Of a stretch of 64,000 nt of DNA, positions 38,380 through 46,951 are shown one piece after another. Each line of letters opens with the position of its first letter. The first letter of the stretch is position 1. Source of the stretch: Cloacimonetes bacterium UBA5284 (lineage in GTDB: Bacteria; Cloacimonadota; Cloacimonadia; Cloacimonadales; Cloacimonadaceae); assembly GCA_002410505.1 (NCBI GenBank), contig DHSO01000046.1:1-64000 (forward strand). The letters are read 5' to 3'. The notes beneath the pieces were generated by a model. The model had not been told where the DNA came from. It saw nothing but the letters and a program-made list of their open reading frames with translations, and made no database searches. The translations under genes and the position numbers were made by a program.

Positions 38380-39349
38380 AGTGCTCATCACCGGAATCAC
38401 TGGCTTCATCGGCAGAGCGGTTTTGGAAGGGATACTGCCGCTGGGCCATGACATACATGCTGTCATCAGGCCGGGAACATCACCCGAACGGCGGGTGGGA
38501 TTGGAAAGAAAAGTAAATATAAAAGAGCTTGATTTGGCAGATACAGCGGGTCTGCGAGACTATCTGGCAGATTCAAACTTTGATACCCTGATCCACATCG
38601 GAGCTCTCAGAGGCGGGCGTAAAGCCACCAGAGATAACTATTACCGCAGCAATGTAAGCAGTACCGAACAAATGGTGGATTATTGCCTGAAACACAATGC
38701 CAGGCTGATCTTCTGCAGCTCTGTAGGAGTATTTGGAGCCATCCCCAACGAATTACCCGCCAATGCTCAGACCACGCGCAACCCGGATAACTACTATCAT
38801 TATACAAAGATTGAGGCGGAAAAGGTAATCGGAAAGGCTATTCTCCATGGCCTGCATGCTGCTATCATCCGTCCCAGCATCACCTATGGGACCAAAGACA
38901 AGGGCTTTCCCTATCAACTGGTGAAAATGGTGGACAAATATCACTTCCCGCTCATCAATAAACGCATCTGGCTGCATTTGTGCCACATCGAAGCTCTGGT
39001 TGAAGCCTTCAAATGGTGCCTGCAACACGATTTTCAAACCGGTTTGGCATGGAATGTGGCAGATCGGGAACCGGTGCAACTTCAAGCGTTGGTGAATTTC
39101 ATCTCGCGGCAACTTCATGGCAAAAACTATCCTGCTATCCTCAGTGTGGACCGTTTTTTCTTCTCATTGGGAGAGAAACTTTCGCGCCGGATGAAGAATG
39201 AACTTTTTGTCAGCAGGTTTGAACTGATCTCCAAAAGCTGGTTTTACGACGTGCAACAATATTATGCTAGTATGGAGACCTTGGGGATCAAGCCCCATTA
39301 TACCATTCCGGATATTCGTATTACTATCGATGACTACCGGAGGAACTGA
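38372..39349 (+). CDS. NAD-dependent epimerase/dehydratase (extended SDR)
   Basis: This 325-aa extended short-chain dehydrogenase has a Rossmann nucleotide motif at its very N-terminus (G-I-T-G-F-I-G) and the catalytic Y-H-Y-T-K. It also has C-S-S-V-G-V-F-G and R-P-S-I-T-Y-G, typical of nucleotide-sugar epimerases and 3-beta-HSD-like enzymes. The exact substrate cannot be told. TTG 38372 is chosen as start (GGAGAG eight to ten bases upstream); it overlaps the stop of the PHP gene (38377-38379). GTG 38381 is the alternative. The stop TGA shares bases with the ATG of the following gene, so translation is coupled along this operon. Confidence 0.8.
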   Translation: MAKVLITGITGFIGRAVLEGILPLGHDIHAVIRPGTSPERRVGLERKVNIKELDLADTAGLRDYLADSNFDTLIHIGALRGGRKATRDNYYRSNVSSTEQMVDYCLKHNARLIFCSSVGVFGAIPNELPANAQTTRNPDNYYHYTKIEAEKVIGKAILHGLHAAIIRPSITYGTKDKGFPYQLVKMVDKYHFPLINKRIWLHLCHIEALVEAFKWCLQHDFQTGLAWNVADREPVQLQALVNFISRQLHGKNYPAILSVDRFFFSLGEKLSRRMKNELFVSRFELISKSWFYDVQQYYASMETLGIKPHYTIPDIRITIDDYRRN

Positions 39350-40188
39350 TGGCAATTCCCATCATCAATGGCTGGCGAAACTACTATCCGATTGCTCATG
39401 AGGGACTTGGTTCCTCTTATGAGAGAATCATAATAAATAAGCTGCTTTTAAAACTCTATAAATCATATGGTTATCATAGTGCCCTTGAGAGTCCCTGCTT
39501 TGGCTTTACCGGGATTAGCGGGATCAATCTTGTCCCTCTGGCTCAGGCGGGATGCGAAGTGTATCTGGAGGATCACGATCCGGAACGGATTGAGATGATC
39601 AAAGCAAGCTGGAAAAAGCTGAAGCTGAACATGGAAATCAGATGCAATCCCGGCTATCGCAGCCTGGATTATCCGGATCAAGCCCTGGATTTCGCTTTCA
39701 ATTTCTCCGCGATGTGGTTTGTAGAGGATCTTGCTGTATTTATCGCCGAACTGTGTAGAGTAACGCGGGAACATATCCTGATCTGCGTTCCGAATCGCAG
39801 CGGTATAGGCTACAAGGGACAATTGAAGGGATACAGTCCCGATTTGTATCCTCAGCTTCGTCCGAATCACATCGATCCACAAAGCATCATCTGGTATATG
39901 CAAAAGGCAGGATGGAGCCTATGGAAACAGGATTATATCGATTGCCCGCCCTGGCCGGATATCGGCATGAATAAAGAGGACTATCTGCGCTCGTTAAGTG
40001 GCAGAGAATCCAATAACGATCACACCGGAATTGCAGCAGAAAAAGCGTTGTCGATCATGCCATATTATCTGGGGCAAGATCCCGGCTTTGCTGCACGTAT
40101 GCTGCGCTTTCAAGCCCTTGAACTTCTGGCTCCCAGATGCTTTAAACACATCTGGGCGCATCACCGTTATATGCTCTTTGCCAAGTGA
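39349..40188 (+). CDS. SAM-dependent methyltransferase-like protein
   Basis: This 279-aa protein looks like a diverged class I methyltransferase: a glycine-rich first strand-loop (F-G-F-T-G-I-S-G-I-N-L), an acidic residue ending strand 2 (Y-L-E-D-H-D-P-E-R), then L-D-F-A-F-N-F-S-A-M-W-F-V-E-D as the motif near the substrate and ILICVPN as strand 5. The glycine motif is not canonical, so SAM binding is likely but not certain. The substrate is unknown. ATG 39349 overlaps the upstream TGA, and the following gene starts at a GTG overlapping this stop. Confidence 0.65.
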   Translation: MAIPIINGWRNYYPIAHEGLGSSYERIIINKLLLKLYKSYGYHSALESPCFGFTGISGINLVPLAQAGCEVYLEDHDPERIEMIKASWKKLKLNMEIRCNPGYRSLDYPDQALDFAFNFSAMWFVEDLAVFIAELCRVTREHILICVPNRSGIGYKGQLKGYSPDLYPQLRPNHIDPQSIIWYMQKAGWSLWKQDYIDCPPWPDIGMNKEDYLRSLSGRESNNDHTGIAAEKALSIMPYYLGQDPGFAARMLRFQALELLAPRCFKHIWAHHRYMLFAK

Positions 40189-41189
40189 ACACGCGTAATA
40201 AAGTCTTTTTGACAGTTGGCAGCTTGATCGGAATAGGACTTATCGTCCTCTGGCTCAGCTACATCCCACTGGGAGAATTGAAAGAGTATTTCAGCCGAAT
40301 CCGTCCGCTCTATGTAATATGGGCATCCTTGTGCTATTTGGGAGCGTATTTTGTGCGTTCCTTGCGCTGGAACCTCATCTTGCGACAGAGTATGAAAATA
40401 CCGCTTAGAGACACCTGGCTTTACGCGATGGGGGGAAATCTTGTGAATTACATCATCCCCATCCGGGCGGGGGAATTGGTCAAATGCTGGTTTATCAAAA
40501 AGAACCACAATCTGGGCATGGCGCAAAGCCTACCCTCGGTTTTTATCGACAAAACTTTCGATACTCTGGCCATTATCAGTGTGATCTTTTTGATTCCTTT
40601 TTTGACCATCAAACTGAATCCCGCGCTGAATGTGCTATTGGCTATATTGCTTTTGGTCTTCATTCTTTCCGTGGGTTTGCTCTTACTGGCGGCCTGGCGC
40701 AAGGACTTGGTATTGAAGGTGTTGACACTACTTGTGAAGCTAAGTCCCCAGAGCTTGAAAGCGCGGATGAAAGAGCTTTTGGAGCAGTTTGTGGACGGGC
40801 TCAATCTTTTTGAGCACAAACCGGCTAAGCTGGTATGGGCAGTGATCCTTACCATGATTGGGATTCTTTTGGACGGCCTGTATTTTTATCTGATCTTTGA
40901 AGCCTTTGGCATCGAATTCAGCTTTCTAATGGTGCTATTTGGCTACACTCTGATCAATATGAGTTATGCGTTGCCTCAGCCTCCGGCGCAATTGGGCAGC
41001 AACGAGTGGATGATGATTATCATCTTTAGTTTGGGATTTAATTTGACAAAGTCCAGTGCTTCGGCGATTATGGCATTTGCGCACATTCTCACAGCCCTGT
41101 TGATGGGCATCGTAGGCGCATTTGCCTTTGCGTATGCGGGTTTTGAGGTGCTGAAAATGATCTTCAAAGGAGAGAAAATAGATGGATAA
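40185..41189 (+). CDS. Flippase-like membrane protein (UPF0104 / LPG-synthase TM domain family)
   Basis: This 334-aa integral membrane protein has about eight hydrophobic helices and the family's landmarks: Y-F-V-R-S-L-R-W near residue 50, G-N-L-V-N-Y-I-I-P-I-R-A-G-E and P-Q-P-P-A-Q-L-G-S-N-E near 265. The family includes the flippase half of MprF and glycosyltransferase-associated or AglD-type proteins and is often called lysylphosphatidylglycerol synthetase TM region. No aminoacyl-transferase domain is attached. It probably moves or presents a lipid-linked product of the operon (inference). GTG 40185 overlaps the upstream stop (GTGA). Confidence 0.8.
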   Translation: MNTRNKVFLTVGSLIGIGLIVLWLSYIPLGELKEYFSRIRPLYVIWASLCYLGAYFVRSLRWNLILRQSMKIPLRDTWLYAMGGNLVNYIIPIRAGELVKCWFIKKNHNLGMAQSLPSVFIDKTFDTLAIISVIFLIPFLTIKLNPALNVLLAILLLVFILSVGLLLLAAWRKDLVLKVLTLLVKLSPQSLKARMKELLEQFVDGLNLFEHKPAKLVWAVILTMIGILLDGLYFYLIFEAFGIEFSFLMVLFGYTLINMSYALPQPPAQLGSNEWMMIIIFSLGFNLTKSSASAIMAFAHILTALLMGIVGAFAFAYAGFEVLKMIFKGEKIDG

Positions 41190-42171
41190 CAGCATACAGA
41201 GGATAGAGGAATTGAGCCTGGCAGTAAAGGCATTAAAAAGCGAAATAGCCAAGGTGATAGTGGGCCAGGAACAAGTGATAGACCATGTACTTACCGCTCT
41301 TTTTGCCAATGGACATGTGCTTATCGAAGGCGTTCCCGGTTTGGCCAAAACCCTGATGATCTCTTCTTTGGCGCAAAGTCTATCGCTCAGCTTTTCACGT
41401 ATTCAATTCACTCCGGATCTTATGCCTTCGGATATTACCGGTTCAGACATCCTGGTCTCAGATTCTGCTACGGGGCTACGAGGCTTCGAATACCTGAAAG
41501 GACCTGTGTTTGCAAACATTATTCTGGCAGACGAAATCAACCGCACTCCACCGAAAACCCAATCCGCTTTGTTACAAGCTATGCAGGAAAACACTATCAC
41601 CAGTGGTAATAAGACATGGGAGCTGGATAGACCCTTCATTGTGATGGCTACCCAAAATCCGATTGAGCAGGAAGGCACTTATCCCCTTCCGGAAGCGCAA
41701 TTGGACCGCTTCATGTTCTATATAAACATCGATTATCCCTCATTTGAGGAGGAGTGTAAAATAGTGGAAAATACTACCGGTGGAGCAATTCAGCAGATCA
41801 AAGCGCATCTGGATGCGGAAAGGATCATTGCCTTGCAGGAAGCGATCCGTCTGCTTCCGGTGAGTGAGCATGTGCTAAAATATGCCGTTGAGCTAACCCG
41901 GCGCACACGTCCCAACAGCTCCGATGCCGATCCGGAAATAAAACGTTGGGTCAGCTGGGGAGCAGGACCGCGAGCATCGCAATACTTGATCCTGGGAGCC
42001 AAAGCCGTTGCCGCTCTGGCGGGAAGGCTGAGTCCCTCCGAAGAAGATGTGCGTCAGGTAGCACCGATTGTATTGAAACACAGAATATTGGTATCCTTTG
42101 CGGCTGAAGCCGAGGGGATCAATTCCTCCGAGATCGTCTCTCGCTTGCTAAAAGGGAGAGGCCAGGCCTAA
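41182..42171 (+). CDS. MoxR-family AAA+ ATPase
   Basis: This 329-aa cytoplasmic ATPase has Walker A G-V-P-G-L-A-K-T, Walker B I-L-A-D-E-I-N-R, sensor 1 A-T-Q-N-P and the MoxR signature E-G-T-Y-P-L-P-E-A-Q-L-D-R-F. MoxR proteins act as chaperones or metal-insertion factors, usually with a DUF58 or VWA-domain protein. Here neither partner follows: the next gene is an LVIVD-repeat protein. AAAGGAGAG gives a good ribosome site, and the ATG overlaps the end of the flippase-like gene by eight bases. Confidence 0.92.
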   Translation: MDNSIQRIEELSLAVKALKSEIAKVIVGQEQVIDHVLTALFANGHVLIEGVPGLAKTLMISSLAQSLSLSFSRIQFTPDLMPSDITGSDILVSDSATGLRGFEYLKGPVFANIILADEINRTPPKTQSALLQAMQENTITSGNKTWELDRPFIVMATQNPIEQEGTYPLPEAQLDRFMFYINIDYPSFEEECKIVENTTGGAIQQIKAHLDAERIIALQEAIRLLPVSEHVLKYAVELTRRTRPNSSDADPEIKRWVSWGAGPRASQYLILGAKAVAALAGRLSPSEEDVRQVAPIVLKHRILVSFAAEAEGINSSEIVSRLLKGRGQA

Positions 42172-42180
42172 GGAGTCTTA

Positions 42181-43113
42181 ATGAAACGCCCGATGATCCT
42201 GTCTCTGCTGTTACTCATCAGTATCAGCTGCGCCGCCATCGACAATCGCTTTCTCTATCCTCTGGGTATAGTAAAGGATTCTGAAGCATACAGTATTGAT
42301 GTTTCCGATTCTCAAGTGCTTACCAGAAATCAAAAACAACTGTGGATATACAGCACTTTCAATGCTTGGCAACCACGCCTCGAAACATCCTACAACTCGT
42401 TGGCCCGCATCGAAGACGTCAATTTCCAAAGTGGTAATTACATCTATGTGTCCAGTCGTGAACCTACCAATGTGTTGAGTGCTATAGATTCCTTGAATCA
42501 ATTTGGAAAGATATACTTTGTAGACACTTTGATCGGAGACAAGATTACCAGAGAAGGCGCAACATTATATGTGGCAGATCGTTATAGAGGCATTGATATC
42601 ATAAATGTCGGCAGCGGAGGGGGCAATGATCTATTGGCGAACTTCGCGGAAAAATGGGGTGTGAGAGATTTTATAGCTGAGTACCCCTACATCTATGCTT
42701 TAAACGATTTTGGCCTGGTGACCGTGGATATCAGTGATCAGAAGTTTCCGCTGAGTATCGCCACCAATTACCAGCTACCGGACGCACGCTATCTGGTAAA
42801 AAATGGGGAGTATGTGTACATCGCTTCCGGAAAAGATTTGCTGGTTCTCTCCATTAGAGACGTGAATAAACCGATCCAGGTGGGGCAGATGCGGCTGTTC
42901 AACGACATCCAGTCTTTGGCAGTGAAAGATAACCGCCTCTTCGTGGCTTTAGGACAGGGTGGAGTGAAGATCCTGGATATCTCGGTTCCCAATCGCATTG
43001 TGGATATGAACACCTTCTATCCACCATTCCCCGTGTATGATGTCGCCCTTGAAAACGACTATATTTATATCGCGATGGGCAAAGACGGCTGGATGATATA
43101 CGAATATCGCTGA
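42181..43113 (+). CDS. Exported LVIVD-repeat beta-propeller protein
   Basis: This 310-aa protein has an N-terminal export signal (about 1-18) with Cys17; the preceding S-I-S is a poor lipobox, so processing by signal peptidase I after SCA is also possible. The body is a chain of ~40-residue propeller blades of the LVIVD type (Y-V-A-D-R-Y-R-G-I-D-I-I-N-V, Y-A-L-N-D-F-G-L-V-T-V-D-I-S, F-V-A-L-G-Q-G-G-V-K-I-L-D-I-S). It has no catalytic motif and is probably a periplasmic or surface binding protein. AGGAG precedes the ATG nine bases after the MoxR stop, so it is probably the last gene of the operon. Confidence 0.75.
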   Translation: MKRPMILSLLLLISISCAAIDNRFLYPLGIVKDSEAYSIDVSDSQVLTRNQKQLWIYSTFNAWQPRLETSYNSLARIEDVNFQSGNYIYVSSREPTNVLSAIDSLNQFGKIYFVDTLIGDKITREGATLYVADRYRGIDIINVGSGGGNDLLANFAEKWGVRDFIAEYPYIYALNDFGLVTVDISDQKFPLSIATNYQLPDARYLVKNGEYVYIASGKDLLVLSIRDVNKPIQVGQMRLFNDIQSLAVKDNRLFVALGQGGVKILDISVPNRIVDMNTFYPPFPVYDVALENDYIYIAMGKDGWMIYEYR

Positions 43114-43499
43114 GGAATTGCGCCAAGTTCGGAAATCTTGAATACGGAGCCTAATCTACGGCAGGAGCTTCACAAAGCATCATTCATAGTTCCCCCAAAT
43201 AATGGCTGAGCATTTCTGCGTGGACTCCGGATACCGGCAGGTTCTCGACCTTGCGCCTCTCCTGAGGCGTCAATCATGGCACAGCGAAGGCAAAGCCTAA
43301 GCATTCCATCAACTGCAGCCCTCCAAAACAGCACTCATAATTTACTCTCAGCTGCGACATTTACCTAAAACACCTTAGTTCCAATATCACATTATATCGT
43401 AAAGCTCTATATATCAGAGCTTTATGTATCTTAAGACCAAAGAAAGCAGCTGATATCTCCCTGTATTCAGGTCGTTTATCACTTCTTAATCAAGCCTTC

Positions 43500-43537
43500 A
43501 TCAAGCGTTAATTATTAACGCTTGATTAACGCTTGAT
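43500..43537. repeat. 27 bp perfect palindrome plus extra half-site
   Basis: ATCAAGCGTTAAT, a central T, then ATTAACGCTTGAT. The right arm is repeated at once (TTAACGCTTGAT to 43537), and a diverged copy (CACTTGATTAAC) follows. The form suits a dimeric DNA-binding protein or a strong cruciform. Confidence 0.65.
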
Positions 43538-43792
43538 GACCACTTGATTAACACTGTCTACAGAGCTGACAGTGAGATTGGGAATTTGGTCTTCTGATTT
43601 CGTGATTTCTGATTTCGGATCCAAGGACTTCCAAGGACTCATTGGCGTGTCACCCTTAAAAGTATCCACCCTAAGGAGCTGATAATAATGACCGAGAAAG
43701 GACTCATCCAAGGATTCATTTTCCAAGGGCTTTCCCAAGACATATTCAAAGACTTTTTCCAAGTACATATTCCCAAAATGTACTCCAAACAC
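43526..43792 (-). CDS. Doubtful small ORF (88 aa)
   Basis: An open frame starts at GTG on the minus strand. The protein has no recognisable domain, consists of short repeated acidic/lysine patterns (E-K-V-F-E-Y, L-E-N-E-S-L-D-E-S) and lacks a convincing ribosome site. Its 3' end runs into the 43.5 kb palindrome. It may be an artefact of the repeats on the other strand. Confidence 0.2.
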   Translation of the reverse strand: MFGVHFGNMYLEKVFEYVLGKPLENESLDESFLGHYYQLLRVDTFKGDTPMSPWKSLDPKSEITKSEDQIPNLTVSSVDSVNQVVIKR

Positions 43793-44047
43793 AATTCCAG
43801 CTCATTCTAGCTGTGCACATGTCACAGTTCCGTAACAATCTCAGACACAGCTTCATCGGGCCAAGCTCGGTAATGCTCCTGTGCAAGCCACCCAATAGGC
43901 TGCTACGGAAGAGGGTTAAAGATCAGATAAAGATAGGATAGATGCCGGATCTGGATCGGCCGGAATAAATTACCGGGGAATGTGAGACCATTTTCATTTG
44001 ACAAAGGAAGGGCATTGGGATTTTCTGCGCTCTCAGAGGTAAAAAAA

Positions 44048-46948
44048 TTGTTAAAGAAAATCATAATCAAAGGTGCCGGTGAGCACAACCTGAAAAACAT
44101 AGATTTGGAGATCCCTCGAGACAAACTGGTGGTTTTTACCGGAGTGTCCGGTAGCGGAAAAAGCTCTCTAGCCTTCGATACGCTGTATGCTGAAGGTCAA
44201 AGGCGTTACGTGGAATCACTCTCCGCATATGCCAGGCAGTTTCTGGGACAGATGGACAAGCCCAAGGTGGATTTCATTGAAGGACTGTCTCCGGCTATAT
44301 CCATCGAACAAAAAGCCAGCAGCAAGAATCCACGTTCCACAGTGGGTACTGTTACCGAGATTTACGACTATCTGCGTGTTCTTTATGCTCGGGTCGGGGT
44401 GCAACATTGCTATCAATGCGGTGCGCCGGTGGGCTCGCAGACTGTGGATCAGATGGTGGAACACCTCATGCAAAACCCACCGGGAAGCAAGCTGCAGATC
44501 CTGGCACCGATTGTTCAAAACCGTAAAGGCGAACATAAGGACGAACTGGAACAGCTGCGATCTGAGGGCTTTGTCCGAGTTATGATCAACAATGTGCTGC
44601 GAAATCTGGATGAAGAGATCGTGCTGGATAAAAAGAGCAAGCACAATATCGATGTTGTGGTGGATCGCCTTGTGATCAAAGATGGTGTGCATGCTCGCAT
44701 GGCAGATTCTTTGGAACTGGCACTCAAACTCACTGATGCTTTGGTGAAAATCGACTATCCTGATCTTGATCGGGTAGAATTGCTCTCGGCTCAAAACGCC
44801 TGCGCTACATGTAATATTGGTTATGATGAATTGAGTCCCCAGAGTTTCTCTTTCAACAGTCCCATCGGGGCCTGCCCCTCATGCAACGGCTTGGGATACC
44901 GGTTGGAGTTTGATCAGAAATTGGTAGTGCCGGATCCGGAACGCAGCATCATGGACGGAGCTGTGGTGCCCTGGGGAAGACTGGAGGCAAAGAAAGACAG
45001 TTGGACCCTCAATATGGTGCAAAACCTCGCGAGAGCATACAATTTCGAGCTTGACGTGCCTTGGAAACATATCCCTGAGATCGTACAACAACTGATTCTC
45101 TACGGTTCGGGGTCTAAGAAATTCAAAGTTGGGTGGCAAAACGAGCGTGGCAAGGGCGAATTAATGATGCGTTTTGAAGGTGTGATGAACCAATTGAAGC
45201 GCAGATTTCATGAAACTACTTCCGACGATATGCGGCGCTATTATATGCAATTCATCAGCGACAAGGCCTGTCCAGATTGCAACGGCAACAAGCTGAAAGC
45301 GGCTTCTCTGGCCGTGAAAGTGCAAGATAAATCCATTGCCGAGATTACGGCGATGAGTGTGAGCCAGGCCTATGATTTCTTCAATAAACTGAAACTGAGT
45401 GGAAATCAATTGATTATCGCCGCAGAAGTATTGAAAGAGATCCAAGCCCGCTTGGGCTTTTTGATGGCTGTAGGCTTGCATTATCTGTGTCTGGACCGGC
45501 GTTCGCCCACACTTTCCGGGGGTGAATCCCAGCGCATCAGGCTCGCCAGTCAGATAGGCTCACAATTGGTGGGAGTGATGTATATCCTAGATGAGCCCTC
45601 CATCGGTTTGCATCAAAGAGATAACGCTAAATTGGTGAGTATGCTGTTGCAATTGCGCGATTTGGGAAACAGCGTGATCGTGGTGGAACACGATGAAGAT
45701 ACCATGCGCAGCGCGGATATGATAGTTGATTTTGGCCCTCGCGCCGGAGTCTATGGCGGTCAGATCGTGGCGCAAGGAAAACTGGAAGATATCAAAAACA
45801 ATTCCGAATCCCTTACCGGAGCCTATTTATCGGGAAGAATGAGCATTCCCATTCCCCAAAAACGCATGAAGCCGGACGCACGAGTGCTAAGCATTATGGG
45901 CGCCAAACACAATAACCTCAAAGAGATAGATGCGCATATCCCGCTGGGAATGTTTGTCTGCATCACCGGCGTGTCCGGCAGCGGCAAGAGCTCGCTGATC
46001 AATCAAACCCTTTCACCATATCTGAACAACCATTTTTTCCGTTCCAACCATAAGGTGGGTAAATGCACAGAAATCAGAGGCGTGGAGCACATCGACAAGG
46101 TGATTAACATCGATCAGCAGCCCATCGGCCGCACGCCACGAAGCAATCCCTGTACCTACATCAAACTCTTCGATCCCATCCGCAATCTGTTTTCTGAATT
46201 GCCCGCTTCCAAGATGCGGGGTTTCAAACCGGGACGTTTCTCTTTCAATGTAAAGGGTGGTCGCTGTGAAGCATGTGAAGGCGCCGGAGTGCGCCAGATA
46301 GAAATGCATTTTATGGCCGATATTTACGTAACATGTGAGGTTTGTAAGGGTAAACGCTATAATAATGAGACTTTAAACGTACGTTATAAAGGGAAAAACA
46401 TTGCAGAGATCTTGGATATGGATGTGCAAGAAGCAGTGGAATTCTTTGACGCTATACCATCCATCAAAAAGAAGCTTAAAACTCTGCGTGAGGTAGGCTT
46501 GGATTATATCAAACTGGGACAACCGTCAACCACACTGTCCGGAGGAGAAGCGCAACGGATCAAGCTTTCCAAGGAGCTGAGCCGTCCCTCCACGGGTAAT
46601 ACCCTCTATCTTTTGGATGAACCCACCACCGGCTTGCATTTTGATGACATCAACAAGCTTTTGAAGGTGCTGAAGAAATTGGTGGCGATGGGCAATACCG
46701 TGGTGGTGATTGAGCACAATCTGGACGTAATAAAATCCGCGGATTGGATCATCGATCTGGGCCCGGAAGGGGGAGATGAGGGCGGAAGAATACTGGCTGA
46801 AGGAAGTCCCGAGAAGATAATGGAGATCAAGGAAAGTGCTACCGGGCAATTCCTGAAAGTACACTACGAGCGAGAAATGCTTGCCTTGGGCGAACCAATC
46901 TCTCCAAAGAACTCCAAACCCAAAAAGAGCCGCAAAAAGAAGGTTTGA
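44048..46948 (+). CDS. uvrA: Excinuclease ABC subunit A (UvrA)
   Basis: DNA damage sensor of nucleotide-excision repair. Seen: two ABC ATPase modules, each with Walker [10 protein letters not shown], and signatures L-S-G-G-E-S-Q-R-I and L-S-G-G-E-A-Q-R-I. Zinc-finger cysteine pairs are CYQC, CATC...CPSC, CPDC and CEAC...CEVC, and [11 protein letters not shown] is in the second half. The C-terminus is Lys-rich. The start is set at TTG 44048 (AGAGG upstream), giving 966 aa, close to the family's ~940; the frame is open 22 codons further up without a ribosome site. The amylase gene begins three bases after its stop, so the two are probably co-transcribed. Confidence 0.96.
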   Translation: MLKKIIIKGAGEHNLKNIDLEIPRDKLVVFTGVSGSGKSSLAFDTLYAEGQRRYVESLSAYARQFLGQMDKPKVDFIEGLSPAISIEQKASSKNPRSTVGTVTEIYDYLRVLYARVGVQHCYQCGAPVGSQTVDQMVEHLMQNPPGSKLQILAPIVQNRKGEHKDELEQLRSEGFVRVMINNVLRNLDEEIVLDKKSKHNIDVVVDRLVIKDGVHARMADSLELALKLTDALVKIDYPDLDRVELLSAQNACATCNIGYDELSPQSFSFNSPIGACPSCNGLGYRLEFDQKLVVPDPERSIMDGAVVPWGRLEAKKDSWTLNMVQNLARAYNFELDVPWKHIPEIVQQLILYGSGSKKFKVGWQNERGKGELMMRFEGVMNQLKRRFHETTSDDMRRYYMQFISDKACPDCNGNKLKAASLAVKVQDKSIAEITAMSVSQAYDFFNKLKLSGNQLIIAAEVLKEIQARLGFLMAVGLHYLCLDRRSPTLSGGESQRIRLASQIGSQLVGVMYILDEPSIGLHQRDNAKLVSMLLQLRDLGNSVIVVEHDEDTMRSADMIVDFGPRAGVYGGQIVAQGKLEDIKNNSESLTGAYLSGRMSIPIPQKRMKPDARVLSIMGAKHNNLKEIDAHIPLGMFVCITGVSGSGKSSLINQTLSPYLNNHFFRSNHKVGKCTEIRGVEHIDKVINIDQQPIGRTPRSNPCTYIKLFDPIRNLFSELPASKMRGFKPGRFSFNVKGGRCEACEGAGVRQIEMHFMADIYVTCEVCKGKRYNNETLNVRYKGKNIAEILDMDVQEAVEFFDAIPSIKKKLKTLREVGLDYIKLGQPSTTLSGGEAQRIKLSKELSRPSTGNTLYLLDEPTTGLHFDDINKLLKVLKKLVAMGNTVVVIEHNLDVIKSADWIIDLGPEGGDEGGRILAEGSPEKIMEIKESATGQFLKVHYEREMLALGEPISPKNSKPKKSRKKKV

Positions 46949-46951
46949 GCT

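Larger units (their letters stand above)
43114..44047. other. Repeat-rich spacer before uvrA
   Basis: About 930 bases with little coding evidence. Present are a hairpin TAAAGCTC/GAGCTTTA (43400-43424), the 27-base palindrome at 43500-43526 and a stretch (about 43590-43770) rich in near-repeats of CCAAGGACT/CCAAG and TTCTGATTTC. Part of this stretch is open on the minus strand (see the separate entry). Confidence 0.55.
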
